Source of the DNA: Haloarchaeobius sp. HME9146
Lineage (GTDB): Archaea; Halobacteriota; Halobacteria; Halobacteriales; Natrialbaceae
DNA: 64,000 bases
Direction: 5' to 3'
Assembly: GCF_025399835.1 (NCBI RefSeq)
Contig: NZ_JAODVR010000001.1
Location: 1-64,000, forward strand
Shown here: one piece after another, positions 53,407-61,770 of the stretch
How positions within the stretch are numbered: the first letter of the stretch is position 1
How the letters are laid out: each line of letters begins with the position of its first letter
Notes under the pieces: generated by a model
What the model was told of the DNA's origin: nothing
The model's input: only the letters and a program-made list of their open reading frames with translations
Database searches by the model: none
Made by a program: the position numbers and the translations under genes

Positions 53407-54501
53407 ATGACCATGCGACGCCGCCGGCTGCTCTCCACCCTCGCCGCCCTCCCCACCGTCGCCGGCGCGGGCTGTCTGACGCTCGACGACGACGACGAGC
53501 CGACGCCCACGACGGACGAGCCCGACCCCGTCCGGCTCGAACGCGTCAGGATGCGCCTCGACACACCGTGGGGGGCCGCCTTCCACCCGCGCACCGGCGA
53601 ACTCTACCTCACGGAGCGCCCCGGCCGCATCCAGCGGGCGACCGGCCGTGACGCCGGCCTCGTCCGCGACCTGACCGACGAGACCGTCGAGCGCGGCGAG
53701 ACCGGCCTGCTCGGGCTAGCGTTCGACCCCGTCGACCCGAGCCGGGCGTTCGCCTACCAGACGTACCAGCGAAAGTCGGGGCTGTGGAACCGCGTCCTCG
53801 AACTCGCCGTCGACCGCGACTTCGCCGTCAGCGGCGTGCTCTTCGACAAGATACCGGCCGCGAGAGTCAACAACGGTGGCCGACTCGCGGTCGGCCCGGA
53901 GAACGCACTCTACGTGACGACCGGCGACGCCGACGACCCGGAATCGGCACAGGACACCGACTCGCTCGCGGGCAAGGTGCTCCGGTTCACCCGCGACGGC
54001 GAGCCCCACCCGGACAACCCGTTCGGGAACGCGGTGTACAGCTACGGCCACCACAACCCGCTCGGCATCACGTTCGTCAGCGGCGAGTGCTACGTCTGTG
54101 ACCACGGACTCGACGGGGACGACGAACTCAACCACGTCCGGGCGGGCGAGAACTACGGCTGGCCGGTCGTCGCCGGGAACACGCGGGCAGAGCGGTTCGT
54201 CGACCCGCTGGTGACCTGGGACGCACAGCTCACGCCCGCGAGCGTCACCTACTACCGCGGCGGTATCGAGCGCTGGCGAGACAGTTTCTTCCTCGGGTCA
54301 CTCACCGGCGAGCACCTCCGTCGGGTCGTCGTCGAAGGCGACGGGGCCACGGCACAGGACACGTTCTTCAGCGACCTCGGTCGCATCCGGACGACGTTCA
54401 CCGGCCCCGACGGCCATCTCTACCTCACGACGAGCGACCAGGACGGTGAGGGCGACCCTGAACCGACTGACGACGCCGTGTTCAGGGTCCTGCCGCCGTA
54501 A
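53407..54501 (+). CDS. PQQ-dependent sugar dehydrogenase-like lipoprotein
   Basis: A 364-residue protein with a Tat lipoprotein signal, RRRRLLSTLAALPTVAGAGC (about 4-23). The mature part is a six-bladed propeller of the soluble glucose/sorbosone dehydrogenase (GSDH) type: TPWGAAFHPRTGELYLTERP, GETGLLGLAFDPVDPS, YSYGHHNPLGITF, ENYGWPVV. These motifs form the PQQ and sugar sites in related enzymes. It starts 29 bp after the acyltransferase gene, so both are probably one transcript. Many members are annotated by fold only, so the activity is not certain. Confidence 0.88.
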   Translation: MTMRRRRLLSTLAALPTVAGAGCLTLDDDDEPTPTTDEPDPVRLERVRMRLDTPWGAAFHPRTGELYLTERPGRIQRATGRDAGLVRDLTDETVERGETGLLGLAFDPVDPSRAFAYQTYQRKSGLWNRVLELAVDRDFAVSGVLFDKIPAARVNNGGRLAVGPENALYVTTGDADDPESAQDTDSLAGKVLRFTRDGEPHPDNPFGNAVYSYGHHNPLGITFVSGECYVCDHGLDGDDELNHVRAGENYGWPVVAGNTRAERFVDPLVTWDAQLTPASVTYYRGGIERWRDSFFLGSLTGEHLRRVVVEGDGATAQDTFFSDLGRIRTTFTGPDGHLYLTTSDQDGEGDPEPTDDAVFRVLPP

Positions 54502-54528
54502 ACCGCGAGGAAAGATCGGTTCGCTGAC

Positions 54529-55821
54529 TCAGCGTAGCCGGGCCACGCCGAAGAGCGCGAGGTCGAACACGAGGACGAGCGACAGCACCGCCCCCAGCGT
54601 CGCCGCGGCGAACTCCTCGAACGACACCCAGCCGGGGAAGACGAACCGTGCCCAGGCCACGTAGGTGCCGACCTGCTTCTCGACACCGTCACCTTCGACC
54701 TTGCTCGTCAGGTTCTCCCCGGTCGCATCGACGCCACCTTCCTCGGGGCCGCCGAGTCGGTCGGCCGCGTACGGCATCTGTATGCCGCCGTACTGCCAGA
54801 CGACCTCGCCCTCGGTGTTGAGCTCGATGACGCGGTTGTTGAACGTGTCCACGATGAGCGTGTTGCCGTTCTCCAATCGGTCCGCGTCGCGCGGCCAGAG
54901 GATGCCCTGGCTGTACTCCCAGACCTTCTCGCCGCTCTCGACGTCGTACTCGACGACGCGGTCGTTCTCGCTGTCCGCGACGAGGACCGTCCCGTTCAGC
55001 CGCATCGGGTTGTGCTGTTCGTAGAGCTGGTCGTGCTCGCCGGGCGTACCGACGACGCTCACCACGTCCTTCGTGGTCCGGTTCACCTCGATTACCACGT
55101 CGAAGTTCCGGATGGACATCTGGAAGTTCCCGTTCTGGAGCAGGTCGATGTCGTTCATGTGGGTCCAGTCCTTCTCGGGGCCGGTGTACTCGGGACTGTC
55201 GTACTGCTGGTCGAACTCGGTGCCTTCACCGAGGTGCTCCCGAGCGTGCCACTCCCAGGTGATGTCGCCCTGCTGGTCGACCGTGAACGCGCGGTTGTTC
55301 CCCATGTCGATGATGGCGGTCTCGCCGTTCGGCAGCCGGTCGGCGTCGTGGACCTCGTGGTTGTGGACGAACACGTCGTACCACGAGTGGTTCCACACCT
55401 CTTCTTTCGTCTCGTAGTCGAGTTCGACGACGCGGTTGTGGACACAGCCGCCCTCGGCGAACTCTTCGGGACACGCACTCGATGGCCGTTTCGTCGCTAC
55501 GGAGGCGAGGATGTTCCCGTTCTCGAGCATCTCGACGTCGAACACCCGGGAGTTGTCGGGCTCGTACTCCCAGATCACCTCACCGTTGGGCGTCACCTCG
55601 ATGGCGCGACCCTCGTACGCGTCGCCGTAGCTCTGGATGCCGATGAGCGTGTTACCGGCGTGCTGTTCGAGGACCGATGCCGTCTCGTTCGTCGTGTTCT
55701 GTTCGGTCGCCATCGGCGTGGCGGCGGCCGCAGGCGCACCGAAGGCGGCCTGCAAGCCGAGATACGCCGTGACGAGGAGGAGGAGCGCGGAAACTGCGAG
55801 CATCCGGGACCGTCGTTCCAT
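54529..55821 (-). CDS. Arylsulfotransferase-like membrane-anchored protein
   Basis: A 430-residue protein with an N-terminal hydrophobic helix (about 7-28, cleavable or anchoring) and a C-terminal helix (about 405-427). In between is a beta-propeller of the arylsulfotransferase (ASST) type: NTLIGIQSYGDAYEGRAIEV, HNHEVHDADRLPNGETAIID, WTHMNDIDLLQNGNFQMS, LWPRDADRLENGNTLIVD. The histidines in HNHEVHD and HMND are where ASST has its active site. Substrate is unknown; haloarchaeal paralogs are common. It converges on the PQQ gene with 27 bp between. Confidence 0.86.
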   Translation of the reverse strand: MERRSRMLAVSALLLLVTAYLGLQAAFGAPAAAATPMATEQNTTNETASVLEQHAGNTLIGIQSYGDAYEGRAIEVTPNGEVIWEYEPDNSRVFDVEMLENGNILASVATKRPSSACPEEFAEGGCVHNRVVELDYETKEEVWNHSWYDVFVHNHEVHDADRLPNGETAIIDMGNNRAFTVDQQGDITWEWHAREHLGEGTEFDQQYDSPEYTGPEKDWTHMNDIDLLQNGNFQMSIRNFDVVIEVNRTTKDVVSVVGTPGEHDQLYEQHNPMRLNGTVLVADSENDRVVEYDVESGEKVWEYSQGILWPRDADRLENGNTLIVDTFNNRVIELNTEGEVVWQYGGIQMPYAADRLGGPEEGGVDATGENLTSKVEGDGVEKQVGTYVAWARFVFPGWVSFEEFAAATLGAVLSLVLVFDLALFGVARLR

Positions 55822-55920
55822 ATCCGAGCCTGCAGGTGACGGTGCCTAACTCTGACGGAATTCGGTGCACCTGAGAGGCAAGTACCAACAGTAAAGTAGC
55901 GTGCTACGCTATACCACGGT

Positions 55921-56205
55921 ATGGCAGAGGTCTGGGACTGGGCTATCGGCTACCTGCTCGTGTTCGCAGCGCTGCAGCTGGCGGTCTACATCTACTACCG
56001 GCGACAGACCGACAGCGGGCCGTCGCGCGCCGTCCCCGAGGGCGACGGCATCGGTTTCGAGGAGCGAGCGGCGAGCGCGCCCGCGACCCGCCGACGCGAG
56101 CCCACCGGTGACAGCCGCCACTGTCCACACTGCGGCACCCCGAACGAACTCGACCCGACGTTCCGGTACTGCCGGTACTGCGCCGGCGACCTCTCTGGCA
56201 CATAG
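55921..56205 (+). CDS. Membrane-anchored zinc-ribbon protein
   Basis: A 94-residue protein. One N-terminal helix (WAIGYLLVFAALQLAVYIYY, about 7-26) is followed by a charged linker and a zinc ribbon with CPHC and CRYC (CPHCGTPNELD, FRYCRYCAGDL). From memory this layout occurs in the haloarchaeal DUF7577 group; not verified. The ribbon faces the cytoplasm by the positive-inside rule. Function unknown. It is divergent from the ASST-like gene. Confidence 0.8.
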   Translation: MAEVWDWAIGYLLVFAALQLAVYIYYRRQTDSGPSRAVPEGDGIGFEERAASAPATRRREPTGDSRHCPHCGTPNELDPTFRYCRYCAGDLSGT

Positions 56206-56299
56206 GCGTTTCGGCCGTTACAGTCCCCCTATTAGCCGTTTCGGCCGGTCTTGGCCAGCAAACATATACCCACCCGCGCAGAAGCCAGTATCGAGTCGA

Positions 56300-56455
56300 A
56301 TGAACACGACCGATACCGAAGCAGAGCGCTACGTCGGCCGCGAGACTGTCAACGGCCTCATCATCTACGACCGAGAGAACCTCGACGCCTGGATCGAATC
56401 CGATACGACAGTCGCCGTCGCGCAGTCCGACTACCGCTCCTCGCCGTCCCAGTAA
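56300..56455 (+). CDS. Small DUF7331-like protein
   Basis: A 51-residue ORF starting at ATG 56300 (MNTTDTEAERYVGRETVNGL). The motif GLIIYDRENLDAWIESDTTV resembles the YDAENPLAWVET-type core of haloarchaeal DUF7331 proteins, which have no known function. A TATA-like ACATATACC (56262-56270) lies about 34 bp upstream. The stop overlaps the cupin gene end by 25 bases, tail to tail. Two TTTCGGCC boxes upstream (56210 and 56240) may be an operator. Confidence 0.6.
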   Translation: MNTTDTEAERYVGRETVNGLIIYDRENLDAWIESDTTVAVAQSDYRSSPSQ

Positions 56456-56922
56456 TCGACGGCCGCATCACGGGGGTAGTAGCCATCCACGGTCCGGGCC
56501 GCCGAATCACCGCCCGGAGGGGCACCGGCGAAGATGCCGAGTTTTCCAGAGTCCGGATACACCGTCACGTCAGGTTCCTGCATCGTCGACACACACAGGT
56601 AGCGAAGCGGCTCCTCGCCCGTGTTGACGACGCGATGGCCACCCTCCTCGCCCGTCGGTAACGCCACGAAATCACCCCGTTCCAGTGCATGCTCCCCATC
56701 AGCGGTTCGGAGCGTCCCCGCCCCCGCGAGCACGTAGATGGCCTCCTCGTTCGCAGTGTGGTAGTGGAACGGCCACGAACGCGCTCCAGCCGGGAGTTCG
56801 TACAGGCTCGCTCCCAGCTGCTCGGCCCCGGCTGCTCCACCGAGTTGCTTGCGCCGAAAGCGCGTCTCGCCCTTCTCCAGTTCGTCCCACTCCAGGTCTG
56901 CCTCGTTGACGTGTCCGACCAT
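56431..56922 (-). CDS. Cupin-domain protein
   Basis: A 163-residue single-domain cupin. The metal-binding motif 1 is in FHYHTANEEAIYVLAGAG (about 52-69, with His and Glu), and motif 2 is in LPTGEEGGHRVVNTG. The protein starts MVGHVNEADLEWDELEKGE. Cupins of this kind can be sugar isomerases, dioxygenases or binding proteins; the sequence does not tell. It is intact and alone on its strand. Confidence 0.88.
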   Translation of the reverse strand: MVGHVNEADLEWDELEKGETRFRRKQLGGAAGAEQLGASLYELPAGARSWPFHYHTANEEAIYVLAGAGTLRTADGEHALERGDFVALPTGEEGGHRVVNTGEEPLRYLCVSTMQEPDVTVYPDSGKLGIFAGAPPGGDSAARTVDGYYPRDAAVDYWDGEER

Positions 56923-57017
56923 GGCCGACGCTACGAATCCAGTTCTCCTGATACTTTCGCGTCCGATACCCGCCGCTGGTCGATGCGAGAACGAGTCACC
57001 AGCGTGAGTATCGACCG

Positions 57018-57272
57018 TTACCCCTCACAGAGATATTCGTCCGGGTCGACGTGCAGGTCCTCGTGGTCGATGGTATCCCATTCGCCCGCGACCGTCGCCC
57101 TGACCATCGTGAAGTCGTTGTCACAGTACCCCCTCGCCAGCTGGGGCCATCGTTCGACGATAGCCTCGCTGTCGTAGTGGATGCCCAGCAGTGCCTCCTC
57201 GTGTGTGTCGTAGAACGTCCCGAGCGTGGTCTCGAACGATGCCCCACTGTCGTGTTGTACGTTGTAGCTCAC
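57018..57272 (-). CDS. Small hypothetical protein
   Basis: An 84-residue acidic protein starting MSYNVQHDSGASFETTLGTF. The sequence is balanced between helix and strand, with two tryptophans and two cysteines (YCDNDF and a final LCEG). No known family is recognised. It may be an accessory gene. The 285 bp beyond its start, up to the tRNA-Gly gene, contain no other gene that I can support. Confidence 0.55.
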   Translation of the reverse strand: MSYNVQHDSGASFETTLGTFYDTHEEALLGIHYDSEAIVERWPQLARGYCDNDFTMVRATVAGEWDTIDHEDLHVDPDEYLCEG

Positions 57273-57557
57273 AGGTTCCCAACTCCCAACTCATCAATCG
57301 GCCAGTAGAATCATAGCTAATAGTATGTTATCGAACCGGTAGTTCCGCTGTAACCCGGCGACGAGACGGCGTAGGGTGAGACTACTATCGCTAGCCGTCG
57401 GCGGGTTTGCACGTCGTGGTGACACGATGTGGGTTTAGAGGGGCCGAACGGCCGGTCCGGTTCGCGCACCGCTGTCCGTGTGACCGTCGCAGAAGTGCAC
57501 CGGCAGGGAGTTCACCGAGCGCCGCGAGGTGAACGTCGGGCGGGAAGACCGAAGGGA

Positions 57558-57628
57558 TGCACCGGCCGGGAATCGAACCCGGACTATTAGCTTGGGAAGC
57601 TAATGTCCTACCATTGGACCACCGGTGC
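57558..57628 (-). tRNA. tRNA-Gly (anticodon CCC)
   Basis: On the minus strand, acceptor stem GCACCGG pairs with CCGGTGC and is followed by discriminator A; CCA is not encoded. The anticodon stem TTAGC/GCTAA closes the loop TTCCCAA, giving anticodon CCC for GGG codons. The T-arm CCGGG-TTCGATT-CCCGG is canonical. There is no intron. Length 71 nt. A TATA-like box lies about 45 bp upstream (57671-57680). Confidence 0.95.
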
Positions 57629-57670
57629 TCGCTGGCGTTGTGACGCTGTACTGCACTATTGCCGACCTGG

Positions 57671-57680
57671 CTTTTTAAAG
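57671..57680 (-). promoter_or_regulatory. TATA-like box of tRNA-Gly
   Basis: CTTTAAAAAG on the minus strand, about 45 bp from the mature tRNA 5' end. This leaves room for a short 5' leader removed by RNase P. Confidence 0.5.
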
Positions 57681-57897
57681 ACATCGAATACTGACGGTGG
57701 GCGAGCGCCGAAGACCGCTGGACAGCGCTACAGTGTCACCGCAGGCACCGGGATGATACTCGCCCGAAGCCGGTGGTGTCGTCGAACCAGCGGCCCACAT
57801 CCGTAAGAGAGACTATCGAGCCAGATAGCTGGACGAACGTCCAGCCTCCGACCCCATCGAGCAACGTATTAACGGATGGGGATGCAAGGCTCGCCTA

Positions 57898-58695
57898 ATG
57901 TTGAACCTTCGCTTCTCGGAGGAAGAGCTGGCCGCCCAGCGTGACCACATCGTCTCGTTCATCCAGGACACAGTCGCGGCTGCCGGCGCAGACGGGGCCG
58001 TCCTCGGGCTCTCGGGCGGTGTCGACAGCACGACCACGGCGTATCTGGCCGTCGAGGCGCTCGGGAAAGAGAACGTCCGCGGGCTGGTGCTGCCGGCGGC
58101 GGTCTCCAGCGATGCGAACATGAGCGACGCCGAGCGCGTCGCGGAGACGCTGGACATCGAGTACGACACCATCGAGATCGGCCCCATCGTCGACGAACTG
58201 GTCGACGCGATTCCGGATGCAGACGGGTCGACCGTCGCGGTGGGCAACGCCCGGGCACGCCTGCGCGGGGTCGTCAACTACTACGTCGCCAACGAGGAGA
58301 ACCGCATCGTCCTCGGGACCGGGAACAAGGCCGAGGCGCTGACGGGCTACTTCACGAAGTACGGCGACCAGGCGGTCGACTGCAACCCCATCGGGAACCT
58401 CTACAAGCAGCAGGTCCGCCAGCTCGCGGCGTACATGGGTGCGGCAGACGACCTCGCGGAGAAGGAGGCGACCGCGGAGCTGTGGGAGGACCAGACCGAT
58501 GCACAGGAGATGGGCGTGGACTACGACACGGTCGACGCGGTCATCGCGCTCCACATCGAGGGCGGCGCGTCGACCAGCGCGACCGCGCGCGAACTCGGTA
58601 TCCCGGAAGAAGACGTCGAGACGGTCCGCGGGCTGTACGAGGTCAGCGAGCACAAGCGTCACATGCCGCCCGCGCCGTCCGAGCTCCGGCTCTGA
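57898..58695 (+). CDS. nadE: NAD synthetase
   Basis: NadE makes NAD+ from deamido-NAD+ using ATP and ammonia. The 265-residue protein has the PP-loop LSGGVDS (38-44), the conserved ENRIVLGTGNKAEALTGYFT (about 135-154) and GDQAVDCNPIGNLYK (about 158-172). It lacks a glutaminase domain, so ammonia is the direct donor. The start ATG 57898 gives MLNLRFSEEELAAQ. It is a stand-alone gene of typical length. Confidence 0.94.
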   Translation: MLNLRFSEEELAAQRDHIVSFIQDTVAAAGADGAVLGLSGGVDSTTTAYLAVEALGKENVRGLVLPAAVSSDANMSDAERVAETLDIEYDTIEIGPIVDELVDAIPDADGSTVAVGNARARLRGVVNYYVANEENRIVLGTGNKAEALTGYFTKYGDQAVDCNPIGNLYKQQVRQLAAYMGAADDLAEKEATAELWEDQTDAQEMGVDYDTVDAVIALHIEGGASTSATARELGIPEEDVETVRGLYEVSEHKRHMPPAPSELRL

Positions 58696-58743
58696 GCGAG
58701 CTGTCGACACGCGAAAAGAATCGCCGATTCGGCGACCGGCTTC

Positions 58744-59370
58744 CTATTCGTCGACTGGATTCTCCGCGACCACCCGCACGTCGTCACCGTTCTTGAGCAC
58801 GTAGCTCTCCGGGTTGACGGCCTGCCCGTTCACCTCGTAGACGACCGTCGACCCCTGACCCGCCCGGTAGACGTCGTCGCCGAAGGCGAGGCCGTTCTCG
58901 GTCACGCCCATCCCCAGGGACTCCAGCGCGTACTCCAGCGTGACGCCCTGCCCGTGGACGTGCCACTGGCTCCCGTCACCGTTCTCGTAGTGGAAGTAGT
59001 CGTCCTGGAGCTGGTACTTGCTCTGGCTGAAATCGAGCGACTGGCCGTCGATGGTCACCGTCATCCCCCCGTGCTGGTGGACTGTTCCGAGGCTGGCGGG
59101 CTGACGGACACTGTCGCCGACGAGGGCGTTCGTCGCGCCGGCGCTGGACCCGCCGCTGAGGCTCACCAGCAAGCCACCCACGATGAGTGCGAAGACGACG
59201 CCCGCGGCCCCCAGCGCGAGGGTGCTGGTCGGGATGCCCTCGTCGTCGTCGAGTTCGGCGACACGTCGCTGTTCGATACGCCCCAGGTCGTCCGGGTGCT
59301 CGTCGCGGAGGTGGCGGAGGTAGGCCCCCTCGGCGTCGAACGAATCCCCACAGTGATCGCAGTCGTGCAC
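58744..59370 (-). CDS. C2H2 zinc-finger membrane protein
   Basis: A 208-residue protein starting at a GTG at 59370 (VHDCDHCGDSFDAEGAYLRH). It has one C2H2-type finger (CDHC, then HLRDEH), and a helix about residues 50-75. The extracytoplasmic domain has two His-rich segments (LGTVHQHGGMTV and DYFHYENGDGSQWHVHGQG) and a beta-grasp-like end (VNGQAVNPESYVLKNGDD). The finger should be cytoplasmic. A TTG start at 59400 is also possible. The His-rich segments suggest metal binding; this is inference. Function unknown. Confidence 0.78.
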   Translation of the reverse strand: MHDCDHCGDSFDAEGAYLRHLRDEHPDDLGRIEQRRVAELDDDEGIPTSTLALGAAGVVFALIVGGLLVSLSGGSSAGATNALVGDSVRQPASLGTVHQHGGMTVTIDGQSLDFSQSKYQLQDDYFHYENGDGSQWHVHGQGVTLEYALESLGMGVTENGLAFGDDVYRAGQGSTVVYEVNGQAVNPESYVLKNGDDVRVVAENPVDE

Positions 59371-59439
59371 ACGCGCACTGGAGGGCCGGACCGAAATCAA
59401 TGCTTCCCTGCTACGTCGGTACCCCCGGTGCCCAGGCCG

Positions 59440-60129
59440 TTACCGGCCTATTTCGTCGGCGTGCTCGACGACGAGGTCCGCGAACACCTCGGCCTCGCGG
59501 GCCTCCTGCACCACCCGGTCGGCACCGTCGCGCATCCGCCGTTTCAGTGCCGAGACGGTGTCGGGGTCGTTCGCGGCGACCTCCTCGGCCACCGCCCGGG
59601 GGTCCTCGACCACCCGCGACACGAGTCCCATCCGGTTCGCCTCCTCGGCGTCGACCACCCGACCCGACAGCGCGAGGTCCATCGCGTCGCCCTCGCCGAG
59701 GACGCGGGGGAGCCTGACGGTGCCGCCCCAGGCCCCGAACAGCCCGAGATTCACGCCCGTCTCCGCGAACGTCGCCTCGGGCGTCGCGATCCGGATGTCA
59801 CACGCCAGCGCGAGTTCGACCCCGCCGCCGCGAGCCGGGCCGTCGATGCCTGCCACGACGACGTTCTCGGCGGTCTCGAGCGTCCGTGCAGTTCGCTGGC
59901 CCTGCCGCGCGAACGCCCTCGCGTCATCGTGGTCGAGCGACGCGACCACGTCGAAGTCCGCCCCCGCGGAGAACGCGCCCCCCGCGCCGGTCAGGTAGAC
60001 CACCGGTGTCTCGGCTGCCTTGACGGCGGCCGCCAGGTCGTCCAGTCCGGCCCGCGTCAACGCGTTCCGCCGCGACGGCCGGTCCATCGTAACCGTCGTC
60101 ACGTCCCCCGCAACCTCCGTCTGAATCAT
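59440..60129 (-). CDS. Enoyl-CoA hydratase/isomerase family protein
   Basis: A 229-residue crotonase-fold protein starting at ATG 60129 (MIQTEVAGDVTTVTMDRPSR). The oxyanion hole segments are TGAGGAFSAGADF (about 47-59) and GIDGPARGGGVELALACDIR (about 92-111). The glutamate in FAETGVNLG, used by hydratases, is present. The protein is shorter than classical hydratases (about 260) but the core is complete. It probably acts in fatty-acid or amino-acid breakdown. The open extension beyond 60129 is antisense to the next gene. Confidence 0.9.
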   Translation of the reverse strand: MIQTEVAGDVTTVTMDRPSRRNALTRAGLDDLAAAVKAAETPVVYLTGAGGAFSAGADFDVVASLDHDDARAFARQGQRTARTLETAENVVVAGIDGPARGGGVELALACDIRIATPEATFAETGVNLGLFGAWGGTVRLPRVLGEGDAMDLALSGRVVDAEEANRMGLVSRVVEDPRAVAEEVAANDPDTVSALKRRMRDGADRVVQEAREAEVFADLVVEHADEIGR

Positions 60130-60189
60130 GTCCGTGCGTCTGTTGGGTTTTCCAAAGGTCTTTGCCTTTCCCACCGCTAGCGACTGCCA

Positions 60190-60861
60190 ATGGACGAGGC
60201 CGCTACGTGCCGCCGTGCCGCCATCGAGGCCATCCGGGACATCTATCCGGACCGCCTCCGGGACGACCTGGAGGCGCGCCTCGAGTCGGCGTCGATGGCA
60301 CCAGGAGTGCTGACGATTCGCTGTGCGCGCGCCTGCGACGACGCCGTCGACCCCGCGTCCGTCGCCGAGCGGGCCGCCGGGGTCCAGCTCATCTACGACG
60401 GGCTCCGGCTCACCCGGACGCTGGCCCACGAGGAACCCTGGACCGACAGCGATGACCACACCCAGCCCAACCTCGACTCGCTCGCCGCCACCGTCCTCGT
60501 TTCCCGCGGTTTCTACCTCCTCGCGCGAACCGACGCCGCCAGCAAGGCCGTCGCCACCGTCCGCCGGTTCGGTCGCGACCAGACCGGCCGCCGCGCACCC
60601 GACGCCGACACCGCCGCGCTCGACATCACCCTCGAACGCGACGTGTTCGAACTCGCCGCCACCGCCGGCGTCACCGCCGTCGACGCCACCCCCACGACCG
60701 AGCTGTTCGCACAGGTCGACGACCTCGCCGTCGCCGCCGGTATCGGGCTCCCCGACGCCGCGGCGTCACTCCCGGCACACACGGACCTCCAGACCGGCGC
60801 GACCGCCGGTGACGCGGCCGGCGCTGACGATCATGTCCGCCAGCCGGCGACGGATTCGTGA
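60190..60861 (+). CDS. Conserved haloarchaeal hypothetical protein (DUF7114-like)
   Basis: A 223-residue protein starting MDEAATCRRAAIEAIRDIYP. The middle is helical and includes ERAAGVQLIYDGLRLTRTLA and LAATVLVSRGFYLLART. These helices resemble part of the polyprenyl synthetase all-helical fold, and I recall a haloarchaeal family (DUF7114) with similar sequence; neither is verified. No aspartate-rich catalytic motif is present, so an enzyme of that kind is unlikely to be active. The end is Ala/Asp rich and probably disordered. Confidence 0.75.
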   Translation: MDEAATCRRAAIEAIRDIYPDRLRDDLEARLESASMAPGVLTIRCARACDDAVDPASVAERAAGVQLIYDGLRLTRTLAHEEPWTDSDDHTQPNLDSLAATVLVSRGFYLLARTDAASKAVATVRRFGRDQTGRRAPDADTAALDITLERDVFELAATAGVTAVDATPTTELFAQVDDLAVAAGIGLPDAAASLPAHTDLQTGATAGDAAGADDHVRQPATDS

Positions 60862-60874
60862 CGACGAATCGAAG

Positions 60875-60885
60875 CCCTTAAAGAT
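60875..60885 (+). promoter_or_regulatory. TATA-like box of tRNA-Thr
   Basis: CCCTTAAAGAT lies about 45 bp upstream of the mature tRNA start, the same spacing as for the tRNA-Gly gene, on the same strand as the tRNA. Confidence 0.5.
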
Positions 60886-60925
60886 ACGAGCGGGCAACCA
60901 TGAAATGCGCCGAACGCGACACGGT

Positions 60926-60997
60926 GCCTGGGTAGCTTAGCGGTAAAGCGCGTCCTTGGTAAGGACGAGAGCCCGGGTTCAAATCCCGGCCTAGGCT
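60926..60997 (+). tRNA. tRNA-Thr (anticodon GGT)
   Basis: The acceptor stem GCCTGGG pairs with CCTAGGC (one G-T wobble) and is followed by discriminator T, as usual for archaeal tRNA-Thr. The anticodon stem CGTCC/GGACG closes loop TTGGTAA with anticodon GGT. The T-arm is CCGGG-TTCAAAT-CCCGG. No intron and no encoded CCA. Length 72 nt. Confidence 0.95.
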
Positions 60998-61001
60998 TTT
61001 T
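60997..61001 (+). terminator. T-run after tRNA-Thr
   Basis: Five T residues start at the discriminator base. A T-run directly downstream is the typical archaeal termination signal for short RNAs. Confidence 0.5.
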
Positions 61002-61205
61002 CTGAAACTCACATCCCGAGCGATAGCGATGGGGCCGTGATGAGTGAAAAGCCGGACCCGAGTTCGAACAGCGAGCAACGTTTCGACCTGTGAGTGAGCT
61101 CAAATCCCGACCGGTACGCCGCACTTCTCTCTCCATCTACACCTCGAAACGGCGAGAATCTCGCTTATACTCGCAGCCCGCCTACAGTGTGTCACAGAGG
61201 CACAC

Positions 61206-61574
61206 ATGCTACGCCACACCCGACAACGCATCAAGGGTGGGCTCCTCGCGACGGTCGGCTTCATCCTCTCACCGCTCTCGTGGTGGAACGACCTGCTGGT
61301 GAACGTCCCGCTGGCGTACGCGTTCGCGACGGTCGTCGCCCTGTTGGTCCACGGGTCGTTCGTGCCTGCACTGGTCGTCGGCTACTGGCTGACGAACGTT
61401 CTCGGGTTCGTGCTGTTGCAACAGGGCACCACCAGCGTCGTCACCGGGGAGAACGAGCCGTACACGAGAAAGCGACTCACCCGCGATCTCCTGCTGTCGG
61501 TCGGGTACACGGTCCTCATCCTGGTGCTCGTCGAGGCCGGGGTTCTCACGTTCCCCGAGGGGGTGTTGCCCTGA
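61206..61574 (+). CDS. Conserved haloarchaeal membrane protein
   Basis: A 122-residue protein starting MLRHTRQRIKGGLLATVGFI. Three helices: about 12-28, 33-70 (a long stretch that may be two, VNVPLAYAFATVVALLVHG and FVPALVVGYWLTNVLGFVLL), and a last one around 97-113. The loops are basic on one side. No motif known to me. It is preceded by 200 bp of spacer with no other recognised feature. Confidence 0.65.
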   Translation: MLRHTRQRIKGGLLATVGFILSPLSWWNDLLVNVPLAYAFATVVALLVHGSFVPALVVGYWLTNVLGFVLLQQGTTSVVTGENEPYTRKRLTRDLLLSVGYTVLILVLVEAGVLTFPEGVLP

Positions 61575-61739
61575 CCTTCGGGACGCGACTGGCCCACTCT
61601 GCCAGCGTTTTCAGTTCTTCTCTTCTCCTGTTACAAACGGGTGTGACTGCCTGAAGACACAACCACACCTGCTGTACTGCATCTCGATACGCAATCGAAT
61701 CAGTTGAGAGAAATACACGTGTCCGATTAGATAGGTACG

Positions 61740-61747
61740 TTTATTAT
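61740..61747 (+). promoter_or_regulatory. TATA box of the GH97 gene
   Basis: TTTATTAT is centred 27 bp upstream of ATG 61771, the spacing expected for a leaderless transcript starting at that ATG. This supports 61771 rather than 61807 as the start. Confidence 0.55.
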
Positions 61748-61770
61748 GCGCCCCTTTGGCATGCTAGCCG

